From contig NZ_JNKW01000007.1 in assembly GCF_000702205.1 (NCBI RefSeq), positions 62,001 to 126,000 on the forward strand: 64,000 nucleotides of DNA, written 5' to 3'. The stretch comes from Lachnospira multipara LB2003 (GTDB lineage Bacteria > Bacillota > Clostridia > Lachnospirales > Lachnospiraceae). A program made the translations under genes and the position numbers. Positions 49,799 through 59,268 of the stretch are shown here, in pieces (within the stretch, counting starts at the first letter, position 1; each line of letters opens with the position of its first letter). The notes beneath the pieces were generated by a model. That model saw only the letters and a program-made list of their open reading frames with translations. It did not search any database and had not been told where the DNA came from.

Positions 49799-49832
49799 AA
49801 AGAGATAATATAAAGAGATAATATAAAGAGAT
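49799..49832 (+). repeat. 13-bp tandem repeat between flgC and fliE
   Basis: AAAGAGATAATAT occurs twice in a row (49799-49811, 49812-49824), followed by the partial copy AAAGAGAT (49825-49832). It lies just upstream of the fliE ribosome site. Copy number could vary by slippage. Confidence 0.85.
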
Positions 49833-49864
49833 TTGGATTTTGTAATTAAAGATGGAGGTGTGCT

Positions 49865-50203
49865 ATGGAGCTAACTAATGCAGTATCAGCCTTAAACTCC
49901 GATTATGTCGTAAAGGTTAAAGATGCAATGAAAGCAGGAGTGCTAGGAGGTACAGCTGCAGCTAAAACAAGTGGAGATGCTTTTAGTGCAGTTTATTCTT
50001 CTGTATCAAGCTTACTTGGAAGCACCAATGACTATATTGAAAAAGCACAGCAGGCTGAAGTGGATTTTGCCCTTGGTAATATTAAAAATCCACATGAATT
50101 AGGGGTTTATCAGCAGCAAGCTAATATAGCTCTTCAATATACAGTGGCTATAAGAGATAAGGCTCTTGAGAGCTATAACACAATTATGAATATGAACATT
50201 TAA
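49865..50203 (+). CDS. fliE: Flagellar hook-basal body protein FliE
   Basis: A 112-aa FliE, the adaptor between MS ring and rod. The C-terminus AEVDFALGNIKNPHELGVYQ and IRDKALESYNTIMNMNI is the conserved region. SD AGATGGAGG. The 13-bp repeat lies upstream. Confidence 0.94.
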   Translation: MELTNAVSALNSDYVVKVKDAMKAGVLGGTAAAKTSGDAFSAVYSSVSSLLGSTNDYIEKAQQAEVDFALGNIKNPHELGVYQQQANIALQYTVAIRDKALESYNTIMNMNI

Positions 50204-50240
50204 GGGATAAACCAATTTTGAAGGATTTGGGGTGTAAATT

Positions 50241-51854
50241 ATGTTAGAGAGATTGAGGGAAATACCGACTAGGATACTTGAGATGTTAAAGAGCCTTTCT
50301 AAGGTTCAAAAAATTATAATTGCCATAGGGGTTACTGTTTTTATTGTAGCAGTAACCATTTTGTCGATTGTATTATCTAGGCCCAAGTATGAGATTTTAA
50401 AAACTTGTGCTGATTATGAAACTCTTGGAGAGGTAGATGAGTTACTTACATCAGAAGGTATACATCATAAAATCGACAACTTGACTATTTATGTTGAGAA
50501 AAAGGACTTAACCAATGCTAAAATAAAGATTGCGTCTGGAAATTTTACAGCTGATGGATATACTTTTGAAGAGGCAATGTCTAATAACTTAACAACTACA
50601 GATTCTGACAGATTAAAAAAGTATGCTAATTTTTTGCGAAGTAAATTGGCTAAGGATTTAACAGGTTACAATGGTATTAAGGCAGCAGAGGTTAATGTTA
50701 CAATTCCAGAGGATACATCAAGTTTTTATGCCAAGACAGCTGAGACAGTTGTTGCTGCAAAATTAACAACTACAGGTGCTTTCAATGAAGAATCTGCAGA
50801 AGCAATAGCACTTTTTTTGGCAGCATCAGTAGGTAATTCAACAACTAATAACGTCACTATTACTAATGATAATGGTGATGTGTTATTTAGCGGAATCAAT
50901 TCAGGTTCCTCATCAACTTTTACCCTAAATTCAAGATTGAAATACAAGTCAACAATTGAAAATACAGTTACTTTATCACTACAAAAGGCAATAACAAGTA
51001 GTGGCCTATATGATGAGGCAAATATTGCAATTAATCTAGACCTTGACTGGGATACGGTTAATGAAATTGCCACAACATATACAGCACAGGAAGGTAGAGA
51101 AGAAGGACTTTATAAGGAATCATATGAATTAGAGTCTACTGGCACAACAGGTGCTAGTGGAACTCCTGGAACCACAAGTAATGATGAGACTACATATGAT
51201 ATTACAGATGGAAACAATTCCACATCAACCTATACAGTTAAACAATATTCATATATGCCAAATGAAATTGTAAAAACTACTAATGGTGAACCAGGAAAAA
51301 TAATATATGATTCATCGACTATAGGTGTAACTCTTATTCAAAAGGTGGTTTATAAAGAACAGGAGGTGAAGGATGCTGGACTCTTAGACGGTACTACATG
51401 GGAACAGTATAAGATAGATAATGCGGAATCAGTAAAACTAGATGTGGACAATGACTGGGTTCAAATTATTGCTAAAGGTACAGGTATTACAAATACTGAT
51501 AATATTTCAGTTGTTGCCTACCAGGTGCCATATTTTGAAGATAAGCCAGCAAGCAATATCTTAAGCACAGCAAGTTTCTGGATTCAGGTCTTACTTGCAA
51601 TTGCTATTCTTGTGATTCTTATCTTAGTTGTTCTTAGAAGTACTAGACCTCTTACAGTTGAGGAAACAGAGCCTGAGTTATCCGTTGAAGATATGTTAGC
51701 TACAACTAAGGAAGCAACTGCCCAACAGACAGTTGATGATATTGATGTTCAAGAAAAATCAGAAACTCGAATTGCTATTGAAAAATTCGTGGATGAAAAT
51801 CCAGAAGCGGTGGCCCTGCTACTTCGTAACTGGCTTAATGAAGATTGGAATTAA
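50241..51854 (+). CDS. fliF: Flagellar MS-ring protein FliF
   Basis: A 537-aa MS-ring protein. First membrane helix about 24-46, ring-building domains with KTCADYETLGEVDELLTSEG and AEVNVTIPEDTSSFY, a Thr/Gly-rich loop (about 300-330), second membrane helix about 448-468. The FliG-binding tail is at the C-terminus (ENPEAVALLLRNWLNEDW). Start ATG 50241. Confidence 0.95.
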   Translation: MLERLREIPTRILEMLKSLSKVQKIIIAIGVTVFIVAVTILSIVLSRPKYEILKTCADYETLGEVDELLTSEGIHHKIDNLTIYVEKKDLTNAKIKIASGNFTADGYTFEEAMSNNLTTTDSDRLKKYANFLRSKLAKDLTGYNGIKAAEVNVTIPEDTSSFYAKTAETVVAAKLTTTGAFNEESAEAIALFLAASVGNSTTNNVTITNDNGDVLFSGINSGSSSTFTLNSRLKYKSTIENTVTLSLQKAITSSGLYDEANIAINLDLDWDTVNEIATTYTAQEGREEGLYKESYELESTGTTGASGTPGTTSNDETTYDITDGNNSTSTYTVKQYSYMPNEIVKTTNGEPGKIIYDSSTIGVTLIQKVVYKEQEVKDAGLLDGTTWEQYKIDNAESVKLDVDNDWVQIIAKGTGITNTDNISVVAYQVPYFEDKPASNILSTASFWIQVLLAIAILVILILVVLRSTRPLTVEETEPELSVEDMLATTKEATAQQTVDDIDVQEKSETRIAIEKFVDENPEAVALLLRNWLNEDWN

Positions 51855-51871
51855 TAAGGGAGGTGTAGCCT

Positions 51872-52897
51872 ATGGCTAAGACAAATAGTAATGGAGAGCA
51901 TGAAATGGATGGCGTTGAGAAGGCAGCCACACTTTTAATTGCCCTTGGACCAGAAAAATCAGCAAAGATTTTTAAACATTTAAAGGAAGAGGAAATTGAG
52001 CAGTTAACCCTTGAAATTGCCAATACTAGTAGTGTTTCACCACAGACTAAGGAAGCTGTTCTTTCTGAATTCTATGAAGTATGTTTAGCTCAGCAATATA
52101 TTGCCGAAGGTGGTATTTCTTATGCTAAGGAACTTCTTGAAAAAGCCCTTGGTGAAGATAAGGCTAAGGATGTTATTGGTAAGTTAACAGCAAGTTTACA
52201 GGTTCGTCCATTTGAGTTTATTAGAAAAACAGATTCTTCACAGCTTCTTAACTTTATTCAGGATGAACATCCACAGACCATTGCCCTTATTTTATCTTAT
52301 CTTCCTGCAAGTCAGGCTTCAATGGTTGTAGGTTCCCTTGCACCAGAAAAACAGGCAGATGTTGCAAAGCGTATAGCCTTAATGGATAGAACAAGTCCAG
52401 ATGTAATTAAGCAGGTAGAAAAGGTATTAGAGCGTAAATTATCAAGTCTTGTTAACCAGGATTACACAATTGTTGGTGGTGTTGATGCCATTGTTGAAAT
52501 CCTTAATACAGTTGATAGAGGTACTGAAAAACATATTATGGAAACTCTTGAAGTTGAAGAGCCAGAGCTTGCTGATGAAATCAGAAAGAAGATGTTCGTA
52601 TTCGAAGATATTCTTTCACTTGATGATAGATCAATTCAGAGAGTTCTTCGTGATGTTGAAAATGCAGACCTTTCACTTGCCCTTAAAGGTGCTACTGAGG
52701 AAGTACAAAATGTTGTTCTTAACAACCTTTCAAGCCGTCTTGCTTCTATGATCAAGGAAGATATGGACTTTATGGGTCCTGTTCGTATGAAGGATGTTGA
52801 AGAAGCACAGCAAAAGATTGTTAATATTATTAGAAAACTCGAGGATTCTGCAGAAATTGTTATTGCTAGAGGTGGAGGTGACGAAATCATTGTCTAA
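51872..52897 (+). CDS. fliG: Flagellar motor switch protein FliG
   Basis: A 341-aa rotor protein. N-terminal FliF-binding part (EKAATLLIALGPEKSAKIFKHL), middle domain with the EHPQT motif (DEHPQTIALILSYLPASQAS), and the C-terminal torque helix (DDRSIQRVLRDVENADLSLALKGA). SD GGGAGGTG. Its last codons overlap the fliH start by 8 bp. Confidence 0.97.
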   Translation: MAKTNSNGEHEMDGVEKAATLLIALGPEKSAKIFKHLKEEEIEQLTLEIANTSSVSPQTKEAVLSEFYEVCLAQQYIAEGGISYAKELLEKALGEDKAKDVIGKLTASLQVRPFEFIRKTDSSQLLNFIQDEHPQTIALILSYLPASQASMVVGSLAPEKQADVAKRIALMDRTSPDVIKQVEKVLERKLSSLVNQDYTIVGGVDAIVEILNTVDRGTEKHIMETLEVEEPELADEIRKKMFVFEDILSLDDRSIQRVLRDVENADLSLALKGATEEVQNVVLNNLSSRLASMIKEDMDFMGPVRMKDVEEAQQKIVNIIRKLEDSAEIVIARGGGDEIIV

Positions 52898-53966
52898 TCT
52901 AGTAAGACGAGGAATGATAGTAAATAAAGATGAAAGAGTAATTGATTATAATGATTTAATACAAAAAAAGATTTTAGCCGTTAAAGAAAAAATGCAAAGA
53001 AAAGACGAGGATGGCTTCGTAAATGGCTTAGATGCAAAAGAAGTAGAATTACCAGATTATGATGCGCTTTTTGAGGATGCCGATGAATATGCTGATTTAA
53101 CTGCAGATATAGATGAAGAACTATTAAGACTAGACCAAATGGAAAAAAGAGGCTTTGGCCCGGATGTTTCTGATGAGGAAATAGAAGCTATAAACCTAGC
53201 AAGGGCTAATAGAAGAGAACAGCTAATGCAGCAAAAGGCTGAAATACTAATGGAGGCTAAGGGTATTAGTTTAGAAGCTGATAATGGCAGTGAACAAGTT
53301 AGTAATTCTAATAGTGAACTAAATAGTGAATTTAATAGTGAACTTGCAAATCAAAAAATGGAGCAGATAATTGAAGAGGCCAACCAAAGAGCAAGTTTAA
53401 TAATTGAAGAAGCTAATAATGAGGCTAATGAAATAATAAGTAATGCTAATGCTCAAATTGAAGAAATAAGACAGGACGCAAGAAATGCTGGATATAATGA
53501 AGGACTAAATAGTGCCAATGAAGAGATAGAGAATTTAAAGGCAAATTTAGAAAATGAATATGAACAAAAACTATCTAGTCTTGAGGCGGAATATGAAGAA
53601 AAAAAGGCAACTATAGAACCTGAATTAGTTGAGATATTAACAGATGTTTTTAAAAAAGTAACCCTAACAGTTGCAGAGGATAATCATGATATTATTATGC
53701 ATTTAATAAACGGGGTTATGAGAAATGCAGATAGTAGCCATAATTTTATAATTAAGGTTTCACCTGATGATTATAAGTTTCTTATAAACAATCAGGGAAA
53801 GCTTTATGTGGCTATGTCTAAGGAAGTAAACATTGATATATTAGAGGATCCAACTATGAATCGTAATGAGTGTATTATTGAGACAGATACAGGGGTATTT
53901 AACTGTGGTCTTGATATTGAGTTGGATAATCTTATTAAAGATTTGAAATTACTAAGCTGTATTTAA
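52890..53966 (+). CDS. fliH: Flagellar export protein FliH (TTG start)
   Basis: A 358-aa regulator of the export ATPase FliI. The N-terminus SNLVRRGMIVNKDERVIDYN matches Clostridia FliH proteins. A long coiled coil (about 150-240) includes Ser/Asn/Glu repeats (SNSELNSEFNSEL), followed by the conserved C-terminal domain. TTG 52890 is chosen because GGAGGTGA (52874-52881, inside fliG) lies eight bases upstream and the family N-terminus begins there. The later ATG 52914 has GAGGA one base away and would lose SNL. Confidence 0.88.
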   Translation: MSNLVRRGMIVNKDERVIDYNDLIQKKILAVKEKMQRKDEDGFVNGLDAKEVELPDYDALFEDADEYADLTADIDEELLRLDQMEKRGFGPDVSDEEIEAINLARANRREQLMQQKAEILMEAKGISLEADNGSEQVSNSNSELNSEFNSELANQKMEQIIEEANQRASLIIEEANNEANEIISNANAQIEEIRQDARNAGYNEGLNSANEEIENLKANLENEYEQKLSSLEAEYEEKKATIEPELVEILTDVFKKVTLTVAEDNHDIIMHLINGVMRNADSSHNFIIKVSPDDYKFLINNQGKLYVAMSKEVNIDILEDPTMNRNECIIETDTGVFNCGLDIELDNLIKDLKLLSCI

Positions 53967-53977
53967 AGGGGATAATT

Positions 53978-55339
53978 ATGGCACTAGTTGATAGAAGTAA
54001 GTATTATGCTTTAACAGAAAAATCATTTTATGATAAACTTGGGAAAGTTACGAAAATAGTAGGACTTACAATTGAATCAGTAGGGCCAGATGCTAAGCTT
54101 AATGACCTTTGTAAGATTTATTCAGCAGATAAGTCTATGGTTTTATATGCAGAAGTGGTAGGCTTTAGAGATTCTAGGGTACTTCTTATGCCCTTTGATG
54201 TGGTTGATGGAATAGGACCTGGCTCTGTTGTGGAAAATACAGAACAGCCATTAGGTGTTAAGGTAGGGGATGAAATCCTTGGCCATACCCTTGATGGTCT
54301 TGGAAATCCAACAGATGGTGCTAGTTTTGAATTTGCTAAAGAGTATTCTGTTGAGGCTACACCTCCTGATCCTATGGATAGGGAAATAATAAGTGAAGTT
54401 TTACCTCTAGGGGTTAAGGCTGTAGATGGCTTACTTACTGTTGGCAAGGGTCAAAGAATTGGAATTTTTGCAGGTTCAGGTGTGGGAAAATCCACACTTC
54501 TTGGAATGTTTGCAAGAAATACCAAAGCTGATATAAATGTTATTGCCCTAATTGGAGAGCGAGGCAGGGAAGTTAGGGAATTTATTGAAAGAGATTTAGG
54601 ACCTGAGGGTATGAAAAGAAGTGTACTTGTTATAGCAACTTCTGATAAACCAGCCCTTATTAGAAATAAAGCAGCTAAGACAGCAACAGCCATTGCAGAG
54701 TATTTTAGAGATCAGGGAAGAGATGTGCTTCTTATGATGGATTCTTTAACACGTTTTTCTATGGCTCAAAGAGAAATAGGTCTTGCAAGCGGTGAACCAC
54801 CTGTTACAAGAGGATATCCACCATCAGTTTATTCTGAAATGCCCAAATTACTTGAAAGGGCAGGAATGGCTGATAAAGGCTCAATTACAGGACTTTATAC
54901 AGTATTAGTTGATGGCGATGATTTTAATGAACCAATCACAGATACTGCTCGTTCTATTCTAGATGGTCATATTATGTTATCAAGGAAATTAGGTCATCAA
55001 AATCATTATCCTGCCATTGATATTTTACAAAGTATTTCAAGATGTATGGGTCAAATTGTATCAAAGGAGCATAAAAAAATGGCAGGTCGTCTAAAAACAG
55101 TACTTGCAACTTATAATGAGGCTGAAGATTTAATCAATATTGGTGCTTATAGAAGTGGTACTAATAAAAATATTGATTATGCAGTATATAAGATTAATAA
55201 AGTAAATAAGTTTTTATGCCAGGATACAGATGAAAAATTTAGCTTTGAGGAAGAATTAGAAATGCTTAATGAAATTTTTGATGATTATGAAGATTTTGAA
55301 AATGGAACCCTTAATTTAAGTGGCATTAGACCTAAATAA
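53978..55339 (+). CDS. fliI: Flagellum-specific export ATPase FliI
   Basis: A 453-aa F1-beta-like ATPase that aids unfolding and entry of export substrates. Walker A AGSGVGKST (165-173), Walker B DVLLMMDSLTRFSMAQREIG, GEPPVTRGYPPSVYSEMPKLLERAG family signature and TDTARSILDGHIMLSR. SD AAAGGGGAT. Confidence 0.97.
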   Translation: MALVDRSKYYALTEKSFYDKLGKVTKIVGLTIESVGPDAKLNDLCKIYSADKSMVLYAEVVGFRDSRVLLMPFDVVDGIGPGSVVENTEQPLGVKVGDEILGHTLDGLGNPTDGASFEFAKEYSVEATPPDPMDREIISEVLPLGVKAVDGLLTVGKGQRIGIFAGSGVGKSTLLGMFARNTKADINVIALIGERGREVREFIERDLGPEGMKRSVLVIATSDKPALIRNKAAKTATAIAEYFRDQGRDVLLMMDSLTRFSMAQREIGLASGEPPVTRGYPPSVYSEMPKLLERAGMADKGSITGLYTVLVDGDDFNEPITDTARSILDGHIMLSRKLGHQNHYPAIDILQSISRCMGQIVSKEHKKMAGRLKTVLATYNEAEDLINIGAYRSGTNKNIDYAVYKINKVNKFLCQDTDEKFSFEEELEMLNEIFDDYEDFENGTLNLSGIRPK

Positions 55340-55373
55340 TGTCAGAACTAAAAAGTAAAGGGGTAATAAACTA

Positions 55374-55820
55374 ATGGCAAAGTTTGTATATAAGATGGAA
55401 AATGTCCTAAAGGTTAAGGAACAAATTGAAAATACTAGAAAACAGGAATTTTCCTTAGCCCAAGGAAAGCTCACAGCTGAAGAAAATAAGCTAAAGGAAC
55501 TTAAAACTAGGCTAAATTTTTACGAACAGGAATTAAAGGAAGCAACTAGTAATAAGATTGATGTTAATTTACTAAGAAGATTAGGGGAAAGTATAAAAAT
55601 ATCAAGGGAACAAATAAAGGCCCAAATAGTTCAAGTTGAAGTTGCAAAAAAAAATTTAGAGCTAGCGCAACAAAGACTTGCAGATGCTGTTAAAGAAAGA
55701 AAAATACAGGAAATATTAAAGGAAAAGGCCTTTGAGGAATTTAAGTTAGAAATTAGTGCACAGGAAATGAAAGAGATTGACGAAGTTGTAAGTTTTAATT
55801 ACAATAATCGTAGTAATTAA
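55374..55820 (+). CDS. fliJ: Flagellar export chaperone FliJ
   Basis: A 148-aa coiled-coil protein that links FliI to the export gate FlhA. KMENVLKVKEQIENTRKQEFSLAQ at the start (written here in part) and heptads throughout, no other domain. SD AAAGGGG. Position between fliI and the MotE-like gene is diagnostic. Confidence 0.9.
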   Translation: MAKFVYKMENVLKVKEQIENTRKQEFSLAQGKLTAEENKLKELKTRLNFYEQELKEATSNKIDVNLLRRLGESIKISREQIKAQIVQVEVAKKNLELAQQRLADAVKERKIQEILKEKAFEEFKLEISAQEMKEIDEVVSFNYNNRSN

Positions 55821-55877
55821 ATGTGTTAAATAATTAATAAATTGTAATGGACTTTTTTTCTAGAGGGGGAAATCTGT

Positions 55878-56639
55878 ATGGCTAAGAAGAAGTCAAAAGA
55901 TGAGATTGAGGATTTACAAAATCCAGATGAGGAAAAAGAAGGGGGCATTGTTTCAAAACTTGTGGGGCTTTTAGTGGCTTTAATTGTTATTGCTATTTGG
56001 CTTGCAATTTTTGCACTGCTTATAAAAATGAATGTGGGTGGAGTAGGAAGTATGCTTCGTCCGTATTTAAAAAACGTACCGGGAGTAAATATGATTTTAC
56101 CAAAGGCAACGGATGATGAGGTTGTTAACGAAACAGGAACAAGTTATAAAACTTTAGCGGAAGCTCTTGATAGAATTAATGAACTAGAAAGTGAATTAGA
56201 TGATTTAAAGAATAATGGATCTTCTGAAAAAATAACGGAACTTGAGGCAGAGCTTGCAAGATTAAAGGTTTTTGAAGATAATGCAAAGTATTATCAGGAA
56301 TTAAAGGATAAGTTTGATACGGAAGTTGTTTATACAGATAATGCACCGGATATAGAAAACTATAAGACCTGGTATGAATCAATTGATGCAGATAATGCAG
56401 CTAAGATTTATGAAAGAGTAGTTAAGGATTTGGCTTATTCTGCAGCAGTTAAGGAATGGGCAAGTACATTTGGAAATATGGAGGCTAGTAATGCAGCTAA
56501 GATTATGGAAGAGATGACAGGAGATACTAATCTTGTGGCAGATATTTTACTTAATCTAGATACAACTCAAAGAGCTGCTATAATGGAGGCTATGGATACT
56601 GTTTTTGCTGCTAAATTAACTAAGATAATGTATCCTTAA
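55878..56639 (+). CDS. MotE/YlxF-like flagellar membrane protein
   Basis: A 253-aa protein with an acidic cytoplasmic N-terminus, one membrane helix (about 27-49), a coiled coil (about 90-150) and a C-terminal MgtE-N-like helical domain (WASTFGNMEASNAAKIMEEM, ILLNLDTTQRAAIMEAMD). This is the architecture of MotE, the MotC chaperone of alpha-proteobacteria, and of YlxF in the B. subtilis fla/che operon. Probable roles are stator support or export; not proven in this clade. SD AGAGGGGG. Confidence 0.85.
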   Translation: MAKKKSKDEIEDLQNPDEEKEGGIVSKLVGLLVALIVIAIWLAIFALLIKMNVGGVGSMLRPYLKNVPGVNMILPKATDDEVVNETGTSYKTLAEALDRINELESELDDLKNNGSSEKITELEAELARLKVFEDNAKYYQELKDKFDTEVVYTDNAPDIENYKTWYESIDADNAAKIYERVVKDLAYSAAVKEWASTFGNMEASNAAKIMEEMTGDTNLVADILLNLDTTQRAAIMEAMDTVFAAKLTKIMYP

Positions 56640-56656
56640 AATTAAAAAGATAACAT

Positions 56657-56711
56657 GCAAGATTTTTATATTATCAGATAAAAATGGTAATATAGAAATC
56701 TTGCTTTTTTT
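56657..56711 (+). terminator. Strong terminator inside the flagellar operon
   Basis: GCAAGATTT (56657-56665) pairs with AAATCTTGC (56696-56704), continued inward by TATATTA / TAATATA, then TTTTTTT. It should stop most read-through from fliJ/motE into fliK. Confidence 0.88.
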
Positions 56712-56715
56712 AACT

Positions 56716-56739
56716 CAGTCGGGGTACAAGCTCCGACTG
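56716..56739 (+). promoter_or_regulatory. Second hairpin without T-run
   Basis: CAGTCGGGG / CTCCGACTG (one G-U pair), loop TACAAG, directly after the terminator. Unusually GC-rich for this genome. Function unknown; it could cap the 3' end or act as a protein site. Confidence 0.55.
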
Positions 56740-56760
56740 CCTTAATTAGAAAACTTGTAC

Positions 56761-56787
56761 TAATCTTATATAAATTAATTCCGATAT
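56761..56787 (+). promoter_or_regulatory. Sigma-28 (SigD/FliA)-type promoter upstream of fliK
   Basis: TAAT (56761-56764), 15-bp spacer, TCCGATAT (56780-56787). Consensus for B. subtilis SigD is TAAA-N15-GCCGATAT, so 10 of 12 positions match at the exact spacing. It lies behind the terminator and would drive fliK-flgD-TIGR02530-flgE. Confidence 0.72.
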
Positions 56788-56840
56788 AAAATACGTAGAC
56801 TATGTAGCACATCTAATAAAAAAGAAAGGAGGTAGCACAA

Positions 56841-58283
56841 GTGGTAATAGCTAAATCTAATTTAGCGGTTAATAGCTTTATAAAAGCGCCAGATTTTTCA
56901 AGCAAAAAAAGTGATGACGTAAGTCTTTCATTTGGGCAGATTTTTAATTCATCAGTTAAGAACAATAAGCCTGAAGCTACAAAGTATACTTCACCTGATT
57001 CTAATAAGATAAGCGATAACAATAATCTAAAGAAATTAGATGAGCAAGGCAAAATAGCTAGGGATGATAGCAGGGGTAATGTTAGTGATAATAAGACTAG
57101 AGAAGAAGTAACTAACATAAAAGAAAATGACACAGAAATTAAAGAAGTTAGTAAAGATATTGTTAATGAAAAGGGCAAGGAAATAATAAGTGAAATTGCT
57201 AAAAAGCTAGATCTTAGTGAAGATGAAGTAATTGAAACCATGGCACTTCTTAATATGAATGTATTAGATTTATTTAATCTAGATAATATTACAGAATTAA
57301 TGGTTGAATTAAATGGACAAGGTGAAGTTGCATTAATTGTTGATGGAAGTTTTACAGATGCTTTAGCTGATGTTAATGAAACTGTTAAAGAAGCTATAGG
57401 TGAAATAGCAGATACACTAAATATTAGTCCTGAAGAATTTAAGGAAAATATCTCTAATACAAAAGTGGATTTTAAAGACATTTTCTTAAAGGAAGATATA
57501 AAAATTAATGTGGACAAAAAAGACATATCAGTAGAAAAAAATGTGGAGAAAGTATTAGTAGAAGTTCCAAAAACAAACTTAGATGATGTAAAAAAGGAAG
57601 ATGAAGAGCCTAGCTTAAAAGATGTTATTGCATCAAAAATAGTTGTCTCAAAAAAAGAAAATGATACAGCTAATACAAAGGAAGATAGTAGCGATAAACC
57701 GTTATTACAGGATGAAAAGGCAGGTAGTAAACAAGAAAAGCTAGTGCATCCCGAGAATCTAGTTGTTAACGATATAGCTAAGAATTTTGAAACAGCTATT
57801 GAAGAAAGTTTTGATCCTAAGGTAAATCAGATTGATATTGTAAGACAAGTTGTGGATCAAATCAAGGTTATTAATACTGAGGGACTAAAGGAAATTGAAG
57901 TTATGCTAAATCCTGAAAACCTTGGTAGCGTCCATATTACAGTTACACAAAAAGAAGGAATTATAACAGCTCATTTAACCGCTCAAACAGAGGCTGTTAA
58001 AAAGGCTCTTGAAAATCAAATGATTGCCTTAAAGGAAAACTTTAATAATCAAGGCATAAAAATCGAGGCTGTAGAGGTTACAATTCAAAGTCATGGCTTT
58101 GAAAACAACTTAAATGCAGGAAATAATAATAAGGACAATCAGGATAACAAAAACAAAAATAAGCGACTTAATCTAGATCTTGATAGCTTAAATGACCTTG
58201 ATTTAGACGATTTAAATATGGATGAGTTAAGAGCTATTGATTTAATTGAGAATGGAAATTCGTCTGTTTCTTATATGGCTTAG
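56841..58283 (+). CDS. fliK: Flagellar hook-length control protein FliK
   Basis: A 480-aa FliK. A long, charged, low-complexity N-terminal part acts as the ruler. The C-terminal Flg_hook domain (about 330-420) has VDQIKVINTEGLKEIEVMLN, PENLGSVHITVTQKEG and ALENQMIALKENFNNQGIK. The last 50 residues are Asn/Asp/Leu-rich. The start is GTG 56841 with AAAGGAGGT. It is preceded by the sigma-28-type promoter. Confidence 0.92.
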   Translation: MVIAKSNLAVNSFIKAPDFSSKKSDDVSLSFGQIFNSSVKNNKPEATKYTSPDSNKISDNNNLKKLDEQGKIARDDSRGNVSDNKTREEVTNIKENDTEIKEVSKDIVNEKGKEIISEIAKKLDLSEDEVIETMALLNMNVLDLFNLDNITELMVELNGQGEVALIVDGSFTDALADVNETVKEAIGEIADTLNISPEEFKENISNTKVDFKDIFLKEDIKINVDKKDISVEKNVEKVLVEVPKTNLDDVKKEDEEPSLKDVIASKIVVSKKENDTANTKEDSSDKPLLQDEKAGSKQEKLVHPENLVVNDIAKNFETAIEESFDPKVNQIDIVRQVVDQIKVINTEGLKEIEVMLNPENLGSVHITVTQKEGIITAHLTAQTEAVKKALENQMIALKENFNNQGIKIEAVEVTIQSHGFENNLNAGNNNKDNQDNKNKNKRLNLDLDSLNDLDLDDLNMDELRAIDLIENGNSSVSYMA

Positions 58284-58302
58284 TAAGAAAAGGAGGAACA
58301 CT

Positions 58303-58767
58303 ATGGCAGCAGAAGTAGGCGCATGGTCTTATGTTAGAGACGATGGTAGCGTAACACAAACTTCACAGACAATGAGTTCACAGGTTAGTTCTAATGGTGC
58401 TAGTAAAAATAAGACTACAATTGATGTAGAAGGTTTTTTAGCATTAATGGTTGCAGAAATGCAAAACCAGGACCCACTAGAACCAACAGATAACTCTAAA
58501 TATATGGCACAGCTTGCTACCTTTACACAAGTAGAGGCAACAACAGATATGAATAAAAATCAAGTAAAACAAACCGCATCAGATCTTGTTGGCAAGTATG
58601 TGATTATGAAGACATCGCAAAATAAGGATGGCTTTATTGGCGGAAAGGTTGATTATTGGGAGGAAATAAAAGATGATGTTTATCTTGGTATTGAAGGTAA
58701 GCTTTATGATATCAGAGATTTAGATACTGTAATGCAGGATGAATATTTTAAAGAATGGTCAAAATAA
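58303..58767 (+). CDS. flgD: Flagellar hook assembly protein FlgD
   Basis: A 154-aa hook cap/scaffold. FLALMVAEMQNQDPLEPTDN and SKYMAQLATFTQVEAT are the diagnostic FlgD segments. It is short compared with E. coli FlgD (231 aa), lacking the C-terminal FnIII/Tudor part, as is common in Firmicutes. ATG 58303 follows AAGGAGG. Confidence 0.93.
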   Translation: MAAEVGAWSYVRDDGSVTQTSQTMSSQVSSNGASKNKTTIDVEGFLALMVAEMQNQDPLEPTDNSKYMAQLATFTQVEATTDMNKNQVKQTASDLVGKYVIMKTSQNKDGFIGGKVDYWEEIKDDVYLGIEGKLYDIRDLDTVMQDEYFKEWSK

Positions 58768-58833
58768 GTAAATTTATCCTTAAGTTTACCGATATTATAA
58801 GTGTAACAATTAAGATAAATTGAGGTGACCGAT

Positions 58834-59256
58834 ATGAATAAATTAATAAATGGAAATATTGCCTCCATAGATGCTTATGCCAACCTAGTCATTAATAAGG
58901 ACAAGGTAAATACAAGCAATAAGGATTATACGGGACCAAAATTTAGTGAAATACTAAATAAAAAGGCATCCATTGATTCCGTTATTTTAGAAAGTAATAT
59001 TGGCCAAGTAAGATTTTCAAAACACGCAAATCAAAGACTTGAAGAAAGAAATATTGTTTTAAGCGATGAACAACTAAAAAGACTAGAACAGGGAACCATT
59101 AAGGCAAAGGATAAAGGCATTAAAGAATCCCTTGTGTTAGTTGATGACTATGCTTTTATAGTCAATACAACTAATAAGCTAATCGTAACGGCAATGGATA
59201 GTAAAAATAGTGATGAAAATGTATATACTAATATTGATGGAGCGGTTGTAATTTAG
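58834..59256 (+). CDS. TIGR02530-type flagellar operon protein
   Basis: A 140-aa small protein found between flgD and flgE in Firmicute flagellar operons. The conserved core is FSKHANQRLEERNI (about 66-79), followed by LKRLEQGTIKAKDKGIKESL and a hydrophobic beta region. Function is unknown, possibly a hook assembly accessory. ATG 58834 follows GAGGTGA; GTG 58825 overlaps it. Confidence 0.9.
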   Translation: MNKLINGNIASIDAYANLVINKDKVNTSNKDYTGPKFSEILNKKASIDSVILESNIGQVRFSKHANQRLEERNIVLSDEQLKRLEQGTIKAKDKGIKESLVLVDDYAFIVNTTNKLIVTAMDSKNSDENVYTNIDGAVVI

Positions 59257-59268
59257 CCGGACCTATTT

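Noticed and set aside
56813-57526. Long open frame (237 codons) on the - strand across fliK
   Set aside because: It is the complement of fliK, with the Ser/Leu-rich composition typical of antisense shadows in A+T-rich coding DNA, and has no ribosome site or family.
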